Of a stretch of 21,476 nt of DNA, positions 9,804 to 18,488 are shown in pieces. Every line of letters starts with the position of its first letter. The stretch's first letter is position 1. The notes below the pieces were generated by a model. The model had not been told where the DNA came from. It ran no database searches and was given only the letters and a program-made list of their open reading frames with translations. This stretch comes from Rhizophagus sp. LPA8_4_AMF (taxonomy: Eukaryota > Glomeromycota > Glomeromycetes > Glomerales > Glomeraceae), in the NCBI GenBank assembly GCA_021464525.1, contig JADRCO010001201.1, positions 1-21,476 on the forward strand. The letters are read 5' to 3'. A program made the position numbers and the translations under genes.

Positions 9804-10015
9804 GATCGGATCAGAAAAAAATAATGTACATGATTGGTTGTCACATATCAATCTGAGGTGAACACAAAATTAATTGATCAATTTTGATTGTGATCAATCA
9901 ATCCGGTTCAGAGTAATTTATTTCGTATAAATATTTTTTAATCAATCAAATATTGGAATAAATTGAATAAAAAAAATCATAGTCATGTTCACTTTTGTTT
10001 TATTCTGATCTGATC
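9804..10015. repeat. Imperfect inverted repeat with GATCAGA ends
   Basis: GATCGGATCAGAAAAAAATA at 9804-9823 is matched in inverted orientation by the segment ending in TTATTCTGATCTGATC near 10000-10015, and both are followed inward by sequence related to CATGATT. The interior is rich in TGATCAAT words and contains short palindromes near 9873-9900. It may be a decayed MITE; the match is imperfect and no flanking duplication is clear. Confidence 0.3.
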
Positions 10016-10609
10016 TGATTTTTATAAAATTTTTAAAAAAATAAAAATATGTGGCTTTTAACTTTTTTACATGTTCATTTTAAATTTAATAATGAGTTCT
10101 CAAAATAAAAAAAAAGTAGACAACCTAAATGTTAATATAAACTTGAAATATCTTGTTCCTACATGTCAAACCATCTGTATTAAAATAGAATCCTTTTATT
10201 TCTTTCATTAAGATTACAACTAAACCTATATCTTCTAAAGAAATAGCTATTGAATTACTGAATTTACTATGATTTGTATTTATATTTTCATCTAAAATTA
10301 ATCCTATTTAATATAATTATTAATAGCTTTTCTTAAAAAATAGTTGAAAACAAAAACTGTACAACAGTACAAGTAAATTTGCAAAAATATAAAGTTTTTG
10401 TAGTAAACTTCATAATTTTTAAACAATTTAATTAAATTTATATATTTAATAATTGATATTTACTTTTTACATCATTTATTTTAGCTACCAACTAAAAAGT
10501 ATTAAATATAGGAAACAAGTCTCAGGTCAAAATCTATTCAATCAGGTATATGCCTTATTGATAACTATTTGGCTAATAATTTAGCCCAAAAATAGTAATT
10601 AATAGGACA

Positions 10610-10645
10610 TACAGTGGCTCACAAAAGAAATGCAAAACTTTAGAA
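10610..10645 (+). mobile_element. Possible solitary Tc1/mariner-like terminus
   Basis: TACAGTGGCTCACAAAAG resembles the TA-CAGTG...CAAAAGT ends seen in fungal and animal Tc1-like elements. No matching inverted end and no transposase frame is found downstream to 11040, so at most this is a remnant. The match is by memory of the end type. Confidence 0.3.
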
Positions 10646-11500
10646 TTAAATTTTACATATTTATTTTAAAGTTAAAACCTAAAACATTATTTTAAACCCA
10701 TTTACTTGTTTAATTAATAGTAAAACATTATAAAAATCACTTAATTTATCAAAAAGCAAAATTTTAACCATTTAACTAAGGCAGATATAGCAAAATTGAC
10801 GGCAGAATTCAATTCTTTGAGTAAAAAATAGCTTAGATTCCAAAAATTCTGAAGATTGGGTAATTGATTATGGGCTGGAATAAGAAAAAAAGTACATCAC
10901 AGAGCGTTACTGCGCTTTATTAAATTAAAAAGTATGACCACTCACGGGATACAGTGTAGCACAATACAATTTGTACGTAATTCAATACCTGTTACTCTTT
11001 CTTACTCATAAATCATATTACTCATTATTTTCATAAATTTTTATTGATATTTATTAATAACGTAACAATTGATAAAAAAATGGATAACGTTAACTTTGTC
11101 TCTACTTGCTCTATTTTTGATAACCTAAATCTTCATGCAAAACCAATGGACTTCTCCACAAAGAACGGAATGGACACTAGACGAGGTAATTTTTAGCTTT
11201 TTATAAGAAACAGGAAAAAATAATTCTTAATTCTCACTCTAGATCTGGGAGTGTATCGAAAAAATGACGGAGAGGAACAGAAAGGGAAGGAGAGTATACT
11301 GATAACAAAATTTTTCTTTCGTACAGAAGAAACAGACGTATTTTCGACAATCCCAATTGACGTTCAGAACCGATAATATTGAGGGTGAATGGGGCCACGA
11401 TCTCCATATCAACCCCATAAGATGCTCTCTGCTACCTGTACATGATCTATTTAAGCTTCCTAAAGGAAACTCCAAAGAAAAGAACAAGGAAAAATCGCAA

Positions 11501-11584
11501 GAGACAGCGGAAATTACTTTTTCAGCACCAAGACCAAATATTGAGACAGGCGGAATTACTTTTTCAGCACCAAGACCAAATCTG
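11501..11584 (+). repeat. 42-bp tandem duplication encoding a 14-residue repeat
   Basis: Units 11501-11542 and 11543-11584 are nearly identical. In frame 2 they encode ETxxITFSAPRPN followed by I or L, so the length is a multiple of three and the peptide is kept. Both units include TTACTTTTTCAG, a good 3' splice-site sequence, so the duplication also doubles a potential acceptor. Confidence 0.75.
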
Positions 11585-12349
11585 TCAATGGATGAGTATA
11601 ATGGAACCCAATCGCAAAAGGCAACCATACACAGTCAACGTTTCCTGGAAAGAAGGCAAGAAAAGTATTATCAACCTTGTATTTGGTGTTTCAGTTACAG
11701 CCCTCAACAACAACGACAGGATAACATTCTGCGAAATCCGGCAAACGAACGACAGATACCTTCTTCTTCGGGATCAAGATGGAAATGTGATTCCGAAACT
11801 AGAAAGTTGGGAGTTCGGGAACTGCTCGGAGATGAATGCTTGGACTTATTTATGCCGGTGGAAACCAGATCTCCAAATCAAGTCTCGAACAATAAAAGTA
11901 CACTCAAGAGAAATAATGGAACCATGCAAAAATTGCAAAGCTATTCAGAATTGGTTGACAGGTTAAAGAATGATCGCGAGTTTCGTGAATTCCACGAACC
12001 TACAGATAAAAGGTTAATTGACCAAGAAAATAGGGAATACTTCAATAAAACATATGGTATCACATCAATTCACCCCCTGCTTGTAGATCATTCCGGAACT
12101 ACTGTTCTGTTTTTAGATGATCGTGGTATTATGTTTACATGGTGTGAAATGGATCGTTGCATGCGTATCTGGGGAATCAATAAGTTGGAAGGACTTGCGA
12201 ACTATCTTTACCACCCAGATAAGATATGTGTCGTTATGGAAGACACCGGTGAGCTGGTACCCGAAGGGGAACTTATACGCCGTATAAGGGAAGAGTTGAA
12301 AAATAAAGAGTTGGAAAAAAAAAAGTTGGCGGAGAAAAATAGGGAAAAA

Positions 12350-12439
12350 AGGTTGGCAAAGAAAAAAAGGTTGGCAGAAGAAAAAAGGTTGGCAGAAGAA
12401 AAAAGGTTGGCAGAGGAAAAAAGGTTGGCAGAGGACAAA
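12350..12439 (+). repeat. Five 18-bp tandem units encoding RLAEEK
   Basis: Units start at 12350, 12368, 12386, 12404 and 12422 with the pattern AGGTTGGCAGAAGAAAAA. They encode RLAKKK, RLAEEK three times and RLAEDK. Third-base differences (GAA/GAG) separate the later units from the earlier ones, while the three RLAEEK units keep the same peptide. Length polymorphism between strains is likely. Confidence 0.9.
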
Positions 12440-12463
12440 GATGATATGGGCGATTCACTATAA

Positions 12464-13093
12464 AAAATACACGTTTTGTCATTGATCTTTCTTGATTGGT
12501 GTGATCTTCAGAGTTTATTTTTTTACGTTGTCTTGGAATTTTTTTTTTGCTGAACATTATTATATATAGTGAGTTTCTGTATATGCGAGATGTGCTTTGC
12601 GATTTTATTGTACTAAATAACAATATTAAAAATAAATTAGCATGTTTTCACTAAAAAAAAACCTTACATTTTTTACTTTCCAATGTACAGTTACAAAAGC
12701 CCGATATGGGCAAAAAACTTTATTCAATGCTTGTTTGTGTTTAAATTATAAAATCGCATTACAGCCATTTTTCTAAGAAAAATAAAATCATGTGACCACA
12801 TGAAAAAAGTTCACGCACTTTTTGTCAAGAAAATCAAGAAAACTTTTTATTAATACAGTAATAAAAGATTCGGGACTTTGCCCGTAGTACATTACGAAGT
12901 TTCTATGCTAAAGTCTGCTAAGAAATTTGCGTGAGGGCCGTCACAGAAAAATGCCAAGGAAAAAATTAGGTACCAGATTTCCGGGACCGCGCGGTCTCGG
13001 GAAAATGCCAAGAAAAAAGTTTATTAATATATGCGAAGAATAAATACAAGATCGGAACTTAGCCCAGGATACATATTATTTTTCAATAAATTT
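12464..13093. other. Intergenic repeat-bearing stretch
   Basis: No gene. It holds a direct repeat (12847-12896 and 13021-13075: TTATTAATA, then AAGAT(T)CGG(G/A)ACTT and GCCC...TACAT) and the GC-rich fold-back described separately. The word ATGCCAAG followed by A-runs occurs at 12950 and again at 13004. Confidence 0.5.
12976..13029. repeat. GC-rich fold-back repeat, copy A
   Basis: The centre GACCGCGCGGTC (12985-12996) is a perfect 12-base palindrome, extended on both sides to TTTCCGG.../...TCGGGAAA with two differences. The right flank continues AATGCCAAGAAAAAAG and TTTATTAATA. Its reverse complement matches the segment 19318-19374, so the two are copies of one dispersed repeat in opposite orientation. 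Confidence 0.6.
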
Positions 13094-14286
13094 TTAGATT
13101 CTAGCCCTCTTGGTAGCTGGGGAACTATCAACACTAACCCTATCCTTTAACAGCCCAACAATTATGCCAATTACCCTTTTCACGTTGCTTCGAAGTATTC
13201 AGGACTTTCTTTGATGGCAGATTTAGTGAAATTAATCTGGTACTCACTGCCACTTGTACAGTAAATACCATTCGGAGTATATATGATAAAGTGCCCGTGG
13301 TCACAATACCATAAATGTAGTCAAAATAGTCGTTCCCAAACACTTGATCCGCAGTCCGTTTCTTTTTATTTGTCTGAAATGCGCTTTCAAGTTGCACCAG
13401 ATTCTAAATAAAATGCGTTAATATTATTGAATCTTCTAAAAACACCTCAATCATAGATTTCGGAAGTTAAAGACTTAAAGCAAACATAGAGATAAGTGAT
13501 ATATAAGCCTAACCAGATAATAATTTTTTTCAAATGTAAATGAGAAAAAAAAGGGTCTTACCTGCGCATATCCAATCTTAATATTTTGAGGCTTTCCTTC
13601 GGTGATACATAGGAGGTCTTCTAGAGCTTTGATTGCATAGTCAACTCGGCCTGTTGAATCTTCTCCTGAAATATCCTTGAGAAGTAAGTTTTTTAGTGAT
13701 GGCGATTGATTCGTGTAATATTGCTGAAATAAATTCACAACGGCATCGTCTCGTTAGCATCGGTCATGGTTTCCACGTTTGAAAGCTTTAAAATTATATT
13801 CTTCATACAATGACTAAAAGCCTTATCATCATCATTAATTTCCTCGAAGACTGTGGAAGAAAAAATAAGTTATTATTCATGATGGACCATTTCAGGGCAG
13901 AATAAAAATAAAAGTAATCACTCACCAGGGGTAAACTGCTTGATGCTCGTTATATCTTCCCCATTGACCTTATTCTACGTAACATTTCTTTCAAGTCGTC
14001 GAGAGTTTTATATGAGGAATAGTTTCGTAATTACTGGCTGAGACCTTCGATAAATTTTACAAGAGTTGTAACAACTCCTCCCGCTACGAAAGTCCTCTTT
14101 TGTTGTCTCAAGAAAGGCGAAACCTGAAATTTTCCCTACGAAGAATTTTGATATCATCATCATTATCAAATTTTTCTTTTTCTAAGCTCCTCTGTATTAA
14201 AATCTTTAACACGTCTGACATTATTCGAGAAAAATTTCTTCCGTTATTGAGCTTGGAGAAGAAGGTGTAGAGGCTTGTGAAGACAT
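13094..14286 (-). pseudogene. SAM-like plus PD-(D/E)XK nuclease gene (CRN-associated type), decayed
   Basis: Reading down from the ATG at 14286: a Ser-rich start (MSSQASTPSSPSSITEEIFL), a SAM-like helical region (DVLKILIQRSLEKEKFDNDD, AFLETTKEDFRS, TLVKFIEGLSQ), then KTLDDLKEMLRR. A 75-bp intron (13925-13851, GTGAGT...CACAG) joins KQFTP to VFEEINDDDKAF in phase. Next come RCEFISAILHESIAITKK and the nuclease core, GRVDYAIK (Asp at 13642-13640) and ITEGKP (Glu at 13600, Lys at 13594), the D...ExK of the PD-(D/E)XK fold. A 158-bp intron (13561-13404, CAG/GTAAGA...TTTAG) leads to NLVQLESAFQTNKKKRTADQ, YGIVTT, FIIYTPNGIYC and VKRVIGIIVGLLKDRV, ending KRARI and TAA at 13096-13094. Frame changes occur near 14221, 14120, 14083, 13970, 13745, 13682, 13295 and 13183, and an in-frame stop at 14033-14031. 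Intact relatives in Rhizophagus-type fungi are known to me as a large family; role in DNA cleavage is inferred from the motif. Confidence 0.75.
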
Positions 14287-14424
14287 GGTTTTTATATATG
14301 TTTGTGCTTGCGAAAAAATATGCAAAAGTATTTTTGGTTTCTGATTCGGAGAGAAATGATAGACTATTTTTTGTATCGATTCATAGTTAACCGCATATGG
14401 ATTGCGTTACAAGCACAAATTAAG

Positions 14425-14433
14425 TATATATAA
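14425..14433 (+). promoter_or_regulatory. TATA box of the membrane-protein gene in a 167-bp divergent spacer
   Basis: TATATATAA lies 21-29 bases before the first in-frame ATG (14454). Transcription starting the usual 25-30 bases downstream would begin at or after that ATG, which favours the second ATG at 14475 (Met8) as the real start. The spacer 14287-14453 is shared with the oppositely oriented nuclease pseudogene. Confidence 0.45.
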
Positions 14434-14453
14434 TGTACGCACGTAGTACGTAG

Positions 14454-16082
14454 ATGTTTCCGAACCCTCGTAGTATGAACATCGAGAAAATAAAGAATGT
14501 TTTCTTTGTTATTTTGTGCCTTAGCACAATTATATTAATATCCATTGCTATATATTATATATCTAGAAATGGGTACATCACAGTTGATGTGGGAACAGCT
14601 TCTCTTATAATATCAATAGTTGATAAAGTAACAATATCGATATTAACAATTACATTTATTCATTTAACGACAAGAAAATGGCAAAAAATAAGAGATAGAG
14701 GATCATTGATAAGAATAGTAGAATCTATTGATTCGATAAAAACCGGAATTGTTTCATGTATTACAAATATAAGTTCCATAGAAGTTAAGGCATATTTATT
14801 ATTGGCTTTATTAGCAACGGCTACAGCATGGGGATTGTCCAAAGGAATAAGTACAGGCGAAATTGGAGGTGCATGTGATTATAATGAAGGAAAAACTCAC
14901 GCTTTGATAAATTGCACAGACGCACCTTCTTGTGGGTTAAATTCATTTGCTATGGGTGGTCTTTCCCCAGCAGGAATTGTAAGAGCAACTACAATAGTAA
15001 AAAATGGAATCGATAATAACATCACAGTTTTGGGAAATCCAAATTATGCTATTGCAGCTCATGTTGGAAAAGACCTATTATTTTCTGCAAGTGAAGTGAG
15101 TATTTACAATCTAAGTGCGATAGTGATAAATACTTCCTGTATAGCGACTGACAAATTTGCTGGACAGTCTTTGGCAACTTTTCCACTAATAAATATGACA
15201 AATTTAGATAGCAACATCAACATCAATGCTGCTATATCGGATTTCCAGGGATTATACGTCTTGACTAATGCTGGTGATTACAAAATTGGTTTTGCTATTA
15301 TTTTATCTGATCAAGTGTTTCCTGATTATTCCACAAATCAAAGTCAAATAGGATGGCTGAATGATACACAGAAAACTTTAAAAAGTAATATAGTAACTCT
15401 TGTACAATGTAATTATACAGCAAGAATCGGATTTGTGGATATTACTCAAAAAAACAAATCATTACAAAGTTCGATAAAAAATTTGAAACCCATTAGTGCA
15501 GTAAATACTGGAGTATTAAATGTTCAAATGACCGGATTTAATTATGATGCTTTGACCTTATCAAATGGAAATTCCAATCCAGATATTGATCCTTACAAAT
15601 ATGATGGGAGATACATTTCTGGATTAGAAATGGACTTTGCTAAATACATGGCCGCATCGTCTATAGTTCTCATAGATAGGATATTGGCAAATAATTATTC
15701 TCTTAATTATTTACAGTATACCAATGATACATTTTTGATAAAATATTGTAATAATATTCAAGTAACGATTATACAATATTGGCCTTTATTATATATTTGG
15801 TTATTTATGAATATTATGTCATTATTAATATTAATATACTTTACGACAAAGGAGACATTAGAAAGAAATAATACCTGTTCTGGAATAGCATTGAACACTT
15901 TGATATGGCAAGCGTTGACAACAAAATGGGGATTAGCAAGATTATTGTTAAAAGGTCACTGGAATACGGATCAAAAGGATATATTTGTATCAAAAATGGA
16001 CTTGATACATGAAAGATTGGAAGCTTCAAAGAACAATTTTGGATTAACTTCTTTGGATCAGCAAAATGGGGAAATTATGTGA
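14454..16082 (+). CDS. Four-pass membrane protein with large glycosylated ectodomain (542 aa, intact)
   Basis: This is an uninterrupted single-exon frame. Predicted membrane segments lie at about residues 16-36, 46-70, 112-129 and 442-465. Residues 131-441 form one large hydrophilic loop with about ten N-x-S/T sequons (for example NCT, NIT, NLS, NTS, NMT, NQS, NDT, NYT) and six cysteines, as expected of a lumenal or extracellular domain. The short basic loop RKWQKIRDRG after segment 2 and the charged tail from 466 on would then be cytosolic, with the N-terminus inside. No enzyme or transporter motif is seen and I do not recognise a named family; it resembles the uncharacterised membrane proteins that are numerous in Glomeromycotina. 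A cell-surface or secretory-pathway role is inferred. The first Met may be replaced by Met8 (14475), given the TATA box position. The frame is intact beside heavily broken neighbours, which suggests selection. Confidence 0.8.
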   Translation: MFPNPRSMNIEKIKNVFFVILCLSTIILISIAIYYISRNGYITVDVGTASLIISIVDKVTISILTITFIHLTTRKWQKIRDRGSLIRIVESIDSIKTGIVSCITNISSIEVKAYLLLALLATATAWGLSKGISTGEIGGACDYNEGKTHALINCTDAPSCGLNSFAMGGLSPAGIVRATTIVKNGIDNNITVLGNPNYAIAAHVGKDLLFSASEVSIYNLSAIVINTSCIATDKFAGQSLATFPLINMTNLDSNININAAISDFQGLYVLTNAGDYKIGFAIILSDQVFPDYSTNQSQIGWLNDTQKTLKSNIVTLVQCNYTARIGFVDITQKNKSLQSSIKNLKPISAVNTGVLNVQMTGFNYDALTLSNGNSNPDIDPYKYDGRYISGLEMDFAKYMAASSIVLIDRILANNYSLNYLQYTNDTFLIKYCNNIQVTIIQYWPLLYIWLFMNIMSLLILIYFTTKETLERNNTCSGIALNTLIWQALTTKWGLARLLLKGHWNTDQKDIFVSKMDLIHERLEASKNNFGLTSLDQQNGEIM

Positions 16083-16559
16083 ATTTAATCATCTTTTTTT
16101 ATAGTGAACTAGCATAGAAGCTATATACTTGATTTTATTATTTTATTTATACTAGCGGTTTTTAGATTTTATGTTTATGTTTTGTCTTATTTTTAAATTG
16201 TTGTTTATAAAGAGAATAGCGTAATAGTGATTAAATATTATTATTTTATATATCATTTCCCCACATATTGAGCTTAATAGAACTGCCATTGGATTGGATC
16301 CCGTGGATCTTCGATATGAAATATGGCCAGATGATGTATAAATACCATTTTCGTGAATTTTGGATTATTGATGCATATACTTTTATTTTTATAGAAAACG
16401 CTACTCGACAAAAATTAAAAATAAAATTCGGAAAAACAATACGCTTTATTGTTACGAATAAAATATGAGACAAATAGATATCAAATACATGGTGGCGTAA
16501 TAAAAATAAATTAAACAGAAATAATTATCTATTTTGTTTTTTCTATGTACACGCCAGCT
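16083..16559. other. 3' region of the membrane-protein gene and intergenic DNA
   Basis: It follows the stop at 16080-16082 and contains T-rich and ATAAA-type sequence suitable for polyadenylation near 16190-16240. The overlapping short frames on both strands at 16246-16473 have no recognisable content. Confidence 0.45.
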
Positions 16560-16950
16560 CTAGCACCGGGACAGGTATAGGATACTTTCTGATTCATTAC
16601 ATGCCGTTATTCTGTCTTTTAATAACCTCATAGTTTATTCCAATTATTCGTTTCGAAGAACATCAAGGTTTTCCCCGATTGCAGTTTTTGAAAGGTTTAT
16701 TAGATATTTCTCATTCGCTAGTACAATAAAGCCCATTAGTTGATAATAAATGTCATTCTGTAGCTAAAAATAAAAAAAATAAAGTTAATAACAAATAATT
16801 AAAGTTTAGCAAAATAAACCAGTCGAACTCAATTTTACTTATCTTCAAGTATCATCGCTTGTGATAGAATATCTGTGCATTCCTCACAATTAATATTTTA
16901 ACCAGATTTTCTTTGCATAGATGCATCATCTATTTAACATCGAAAAAATG
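16560..16950 (-). pseudogene. Decayed exons of an unrecognised gene
   Basis: On the minus strand, NCEECTDILSQAMILED near 16898-16850 ends at a GTAAAA donor-like site. After a T-rich stretch ending TTTTTAGCTACAG, the sequence NDIYYQLMGFIVLANEKYLI continues with NLSKTAIGENLDVLRNE and a stop near 16643. Beyond it, RLLKDRITACNESES reads on in the same frame after a second stop. The pieces are protein-like and ordered, but the splice phases do not join cleanly and stops interrupt, so this looks like a decayed gene. The family is not recognised. Confidence 0.35.
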
Positions 16951-17177
16951 TGCCTTTTATGCCTTTTATGGCTTTAACCTCTTCTTTGTTTTTTGTCGTT
17001 GCGAAAATGTTCCCCGAAAATATCTACTTGTGTAGGGTTAATCTCCATGTGGTTCTTTTTGGGCAAAAAATCGTCAATGAGACAAACGATCGCGATACCA
17101 AAATCAACATCACTATCGTTGAAGAAATCGACAAAATCAAAGCCGGAATTACTGCAACAATAAATCCCGTTATGTGA
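16950..17177 (+). other. Short frame with similarity to the membrane-protein gene
   Basis: A 75-residue frame begins with a low-complexity MPFMPFMAL and ends IVEEIDKIKAGITATI. That end matches IVESIDSIKTGIVSCI at residues 88-103 of the 542-residue membrane protein in about 10 of 16 positions. The nearby codons use more C in third position than the rest of the window. It may be a scrap of a paralogue, or a chance match. It is not claimed as a functional gene. Confidence 0.25.
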
Positions 17178-18030
17178 CCTATGCATTACTATGATTAATA
17201 ATGTGACTAGTTCTAGAAACATAACAAAATAATTTGAATCGAATCGAATCAATCGACAGAACGGTATTAGTGCGTATTAGTGATCTTGGATGGAAAATAA
17301 GTCAGATAACAATACAATAGAAGCACTAGGTAGATGGTAGATGATATGGAGTAGAGAAAGAAACGGCCATTCTTTACGATGTAAAGCCGACAGGCATGTT
17401 TTCATGCTTTATTCCTGATCCACGGATTCTATCTTTATAAACCGGCCTTACAATGAAATTGAAAAAATCCCAACTAAAAGAAACCCAAAGAAAAAAACCA
17501 AGAAAACCCAAAAAGAAAAGAATCCAAGAAGAAATAACCTAAAACGAAATCCAAAGAAAGACGCCCAAGAAGAAATCCAAAGAAAAAGTCCAAGAAAAAA
17601 CCAGACCAAAAATAGAAGAAACCTGCATGAAAAATGAAAAAGATTAAAAAATGGTTAGTTGCTGTAAATTGTAAAGGAAATAGACTTCTAAAAAATCTGA
17701 AACTTACCATCTATTAGGATACTGAAAAATCTACAAAAAAAGAAGAAAACGGTTAATTAAGAAACAATAGCAAACGATAGATTAAGAACGCGTTATGAGA
17801 TCGAGATAGTATATCCCCATTTTTTCTTTGAGCTATTAAATCTTTTGCATTAATTGGAGAGGGTATGGTACTTTCACTACTTTGATCAAAGGAGTTGGAA
17901 TTGCTGCATTTGTGATTCAGTCAGTTGCATTTGCTTGTTCATACACAATTTGAAAGTCATTATTCTAAAAAAGAAAACAAATATAATAAAAAAAGATAAC
18001 CTTTAAGAGTCTAAAAAGTAGAAAAGAAAA
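17178..18030. other. Intergenic DNA with a purine-rich simple repeat
   Basis: No gene is supported. A plus-strand stretch near 17850-17955 reads GYGTFTTLIKGVGIAAFVIQ and on for about 35 residues, like a membrane helix, but has no start and soon stops; it is possibly a scrap of a membrane gene. Confidence 0.4.
17461..17630 (+). repeat. Purine-rich AAR/CCAAGAAR low-complexity repeat
   Basis: Repeated words such as CCAAGAAAAAA, CCCAAAGAAA and TCCAAGAAGAAA recur every 10-17 bases with almost no T. In plus frames it would give Lys/Arg/Pro/Gln-rich peptide with stops; the Phe/Leu-rich minus frame is its shadow. It is best seen as a degenerate simple repeat. Confidence 0.6.
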
Positions 18031-18090
18031 GACGGTAAAGGACGTTAGAGGACGTTAAAGAATATTAAAGGATGTTAAAGGACGCCAAAA
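18031..18090 (+). repeat. Six tandem 10-bp units (GACGTTAAAG)
   Basis: Units fall exactly at 18031, 18041, 18051, 18061, 18071 and 18081: GACGGTAAAG, GACGTTAGAG, GACGTTAAAG, AATATTAAAG, GATGTTAAAG, GACGCCAAAA. The period is close to one helical turn. It is not a multiple of three, so it is not coding-driven. Confidence 0.8.
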
Positions 18091-18117
18091 AAGATCCGTT
18101 ATCTAATTAAAAATTAA

Positions 18118-18135
18118 TCAGGTGATATCACCTGA
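18118..18135. repeat. Perfect 18-base palindrome TCAGGTGATATCACCTGA
   Basis: The sequence equals its reverse complement. A half copy (GATATCACCC with AATTAAT before it) follows at 18140-18157. It could be a dimeric binding site or the core of a decayed inverted repeat. Confidence 0.5.
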
Positions 18136-18145
18136 GTCGTAATTA

Positions 18146-18488
18146 ATGATATCACCCACTCCGACAAATTTTATTTTCGAATTTTCGGTTTATAAAAATC
18201 TCATATATAAATTGTTTCGAATTAAACTTTATAAAGCAAATTCAGTTAAAGATTTTGATGCTAATTTGTTAGAAAAATTAATTAGATCAAAATTTACGAA
18301 TATTCAGACTTCAAAAATTTACAGCTAATAGGAAAAGGTTCTTTTGGAAATGGTGTGTGTTTTAATTGGAAAATCACTGATCATATTTTCGCTTTAAAAT
18401 CATTTAATAATGATGAAATAACCCACATCGGAGCATTGATTTCATGAGAATAATATACGAATATTTGGAATTACAAAAGAAGAAACTA
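18146..18488 (+). pseudogene. Protein kinase N-lobe relic with internal deletion
   Basis: Frame 2 from 18146 gives a helix-like stretch (DFDANLLEKLIRSK). Frame 1 from about 18277 continues IKIYEYSDFKNLQLIGKGSF, a typical kinase entry with the glycine loop GKGSFG, and FALKSFNNDEIT with the beta-3 lysine. Then about 15-20 residues expected for helix C (with its conserved Glu) are missing, and FHENNIRIFGITKEET resumes in another frame. A donor-like GTAAGTAT follows at 18489. No HRD or DFG motif follows. Two frame changes and the deletion make this non-functional. It is closely related to the fragment at 6066-6148. Confidence 0.7.

Larger units (their letters stand above)
9247..11079. other. Long AT-rich intergenic stretch with transposon-end-like sequences
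   Basis: No gene is supported. Two possible mobile-element remnants lie inside: an imperfect inverted repeat with GATCAGA-rich ends at 9804-10015, and a Tc1-like terminal sequence at 10610. A small GC-rich patch (CCCGGGTATAGATTAGCC) sits at 9496-9513. The remainder is A/T runs with stops in all frames. Confidence 0.55.
11080..12463 (+). pseudogene. Two-exon gene with shifting frame and C-terminal RLAEEK repeats
   Basis: Exon 1 (11080-11185) starts MDNVNFVSTCSIFDNLNLHA. A 57-bp intron (11186-11242, GTAATT...CTCTAG) joins in phase to a frame that reads DLGVYRKNDGEEQKGKESIL and stops at 11374. Protein-like signal then moves to frame 2 (NIEGEWGHDLHINPI, ETAEITFSAPRPN repeated twice), to frame 3 over about 11600-11940 (YTVNVSWKEGKK, RYLLLRDQDGNVIPKLESWE, CKNCKAI), and back to frame 2 from about 11945 (VDRLKNDREFREFHEP, LVDHSGTTVLFLDD) to the stop at 12461. 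The C-terminus is a Lys/Glu/Arg/Ala helix of five six-residue repeats, probably a charged single helix or coiled coil with nuclear-targeting potential. Frame 2 is open across the whole stretch (11357-12463), but its translation over 11640-11930 looks random, so simple translation of that frame alone is unlikely. Either at least three indels or unresolved splicing is involved. The family is not recognised. Confidence 0.5.

Noticed and set aside
11239-11628. 129-residue minus-strand frame
   Set aside because: Shadow of the plus-strand gene; its FGLGAEKVI repeat is the antisense of the 42-bp duplication.
12208-12623. Minus-strand frames with repeated SSANLF or LPTFF units
   Set aside because: These are antisense readings of the plus-strand RLAEEK repeat.
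16246-16473. Overlapping short frames on both strands
   Set aside because: Mutually antisense, no recognisable motif; lies in the 3' region of the membrane-protein gene.
17474-17710. F/L/G-rich 78-residue minus-strand frame that looks like membrane helices
   Set aside because: It is the antisense of a purine-rich simple repeat; periodic composition, not a folded protein.
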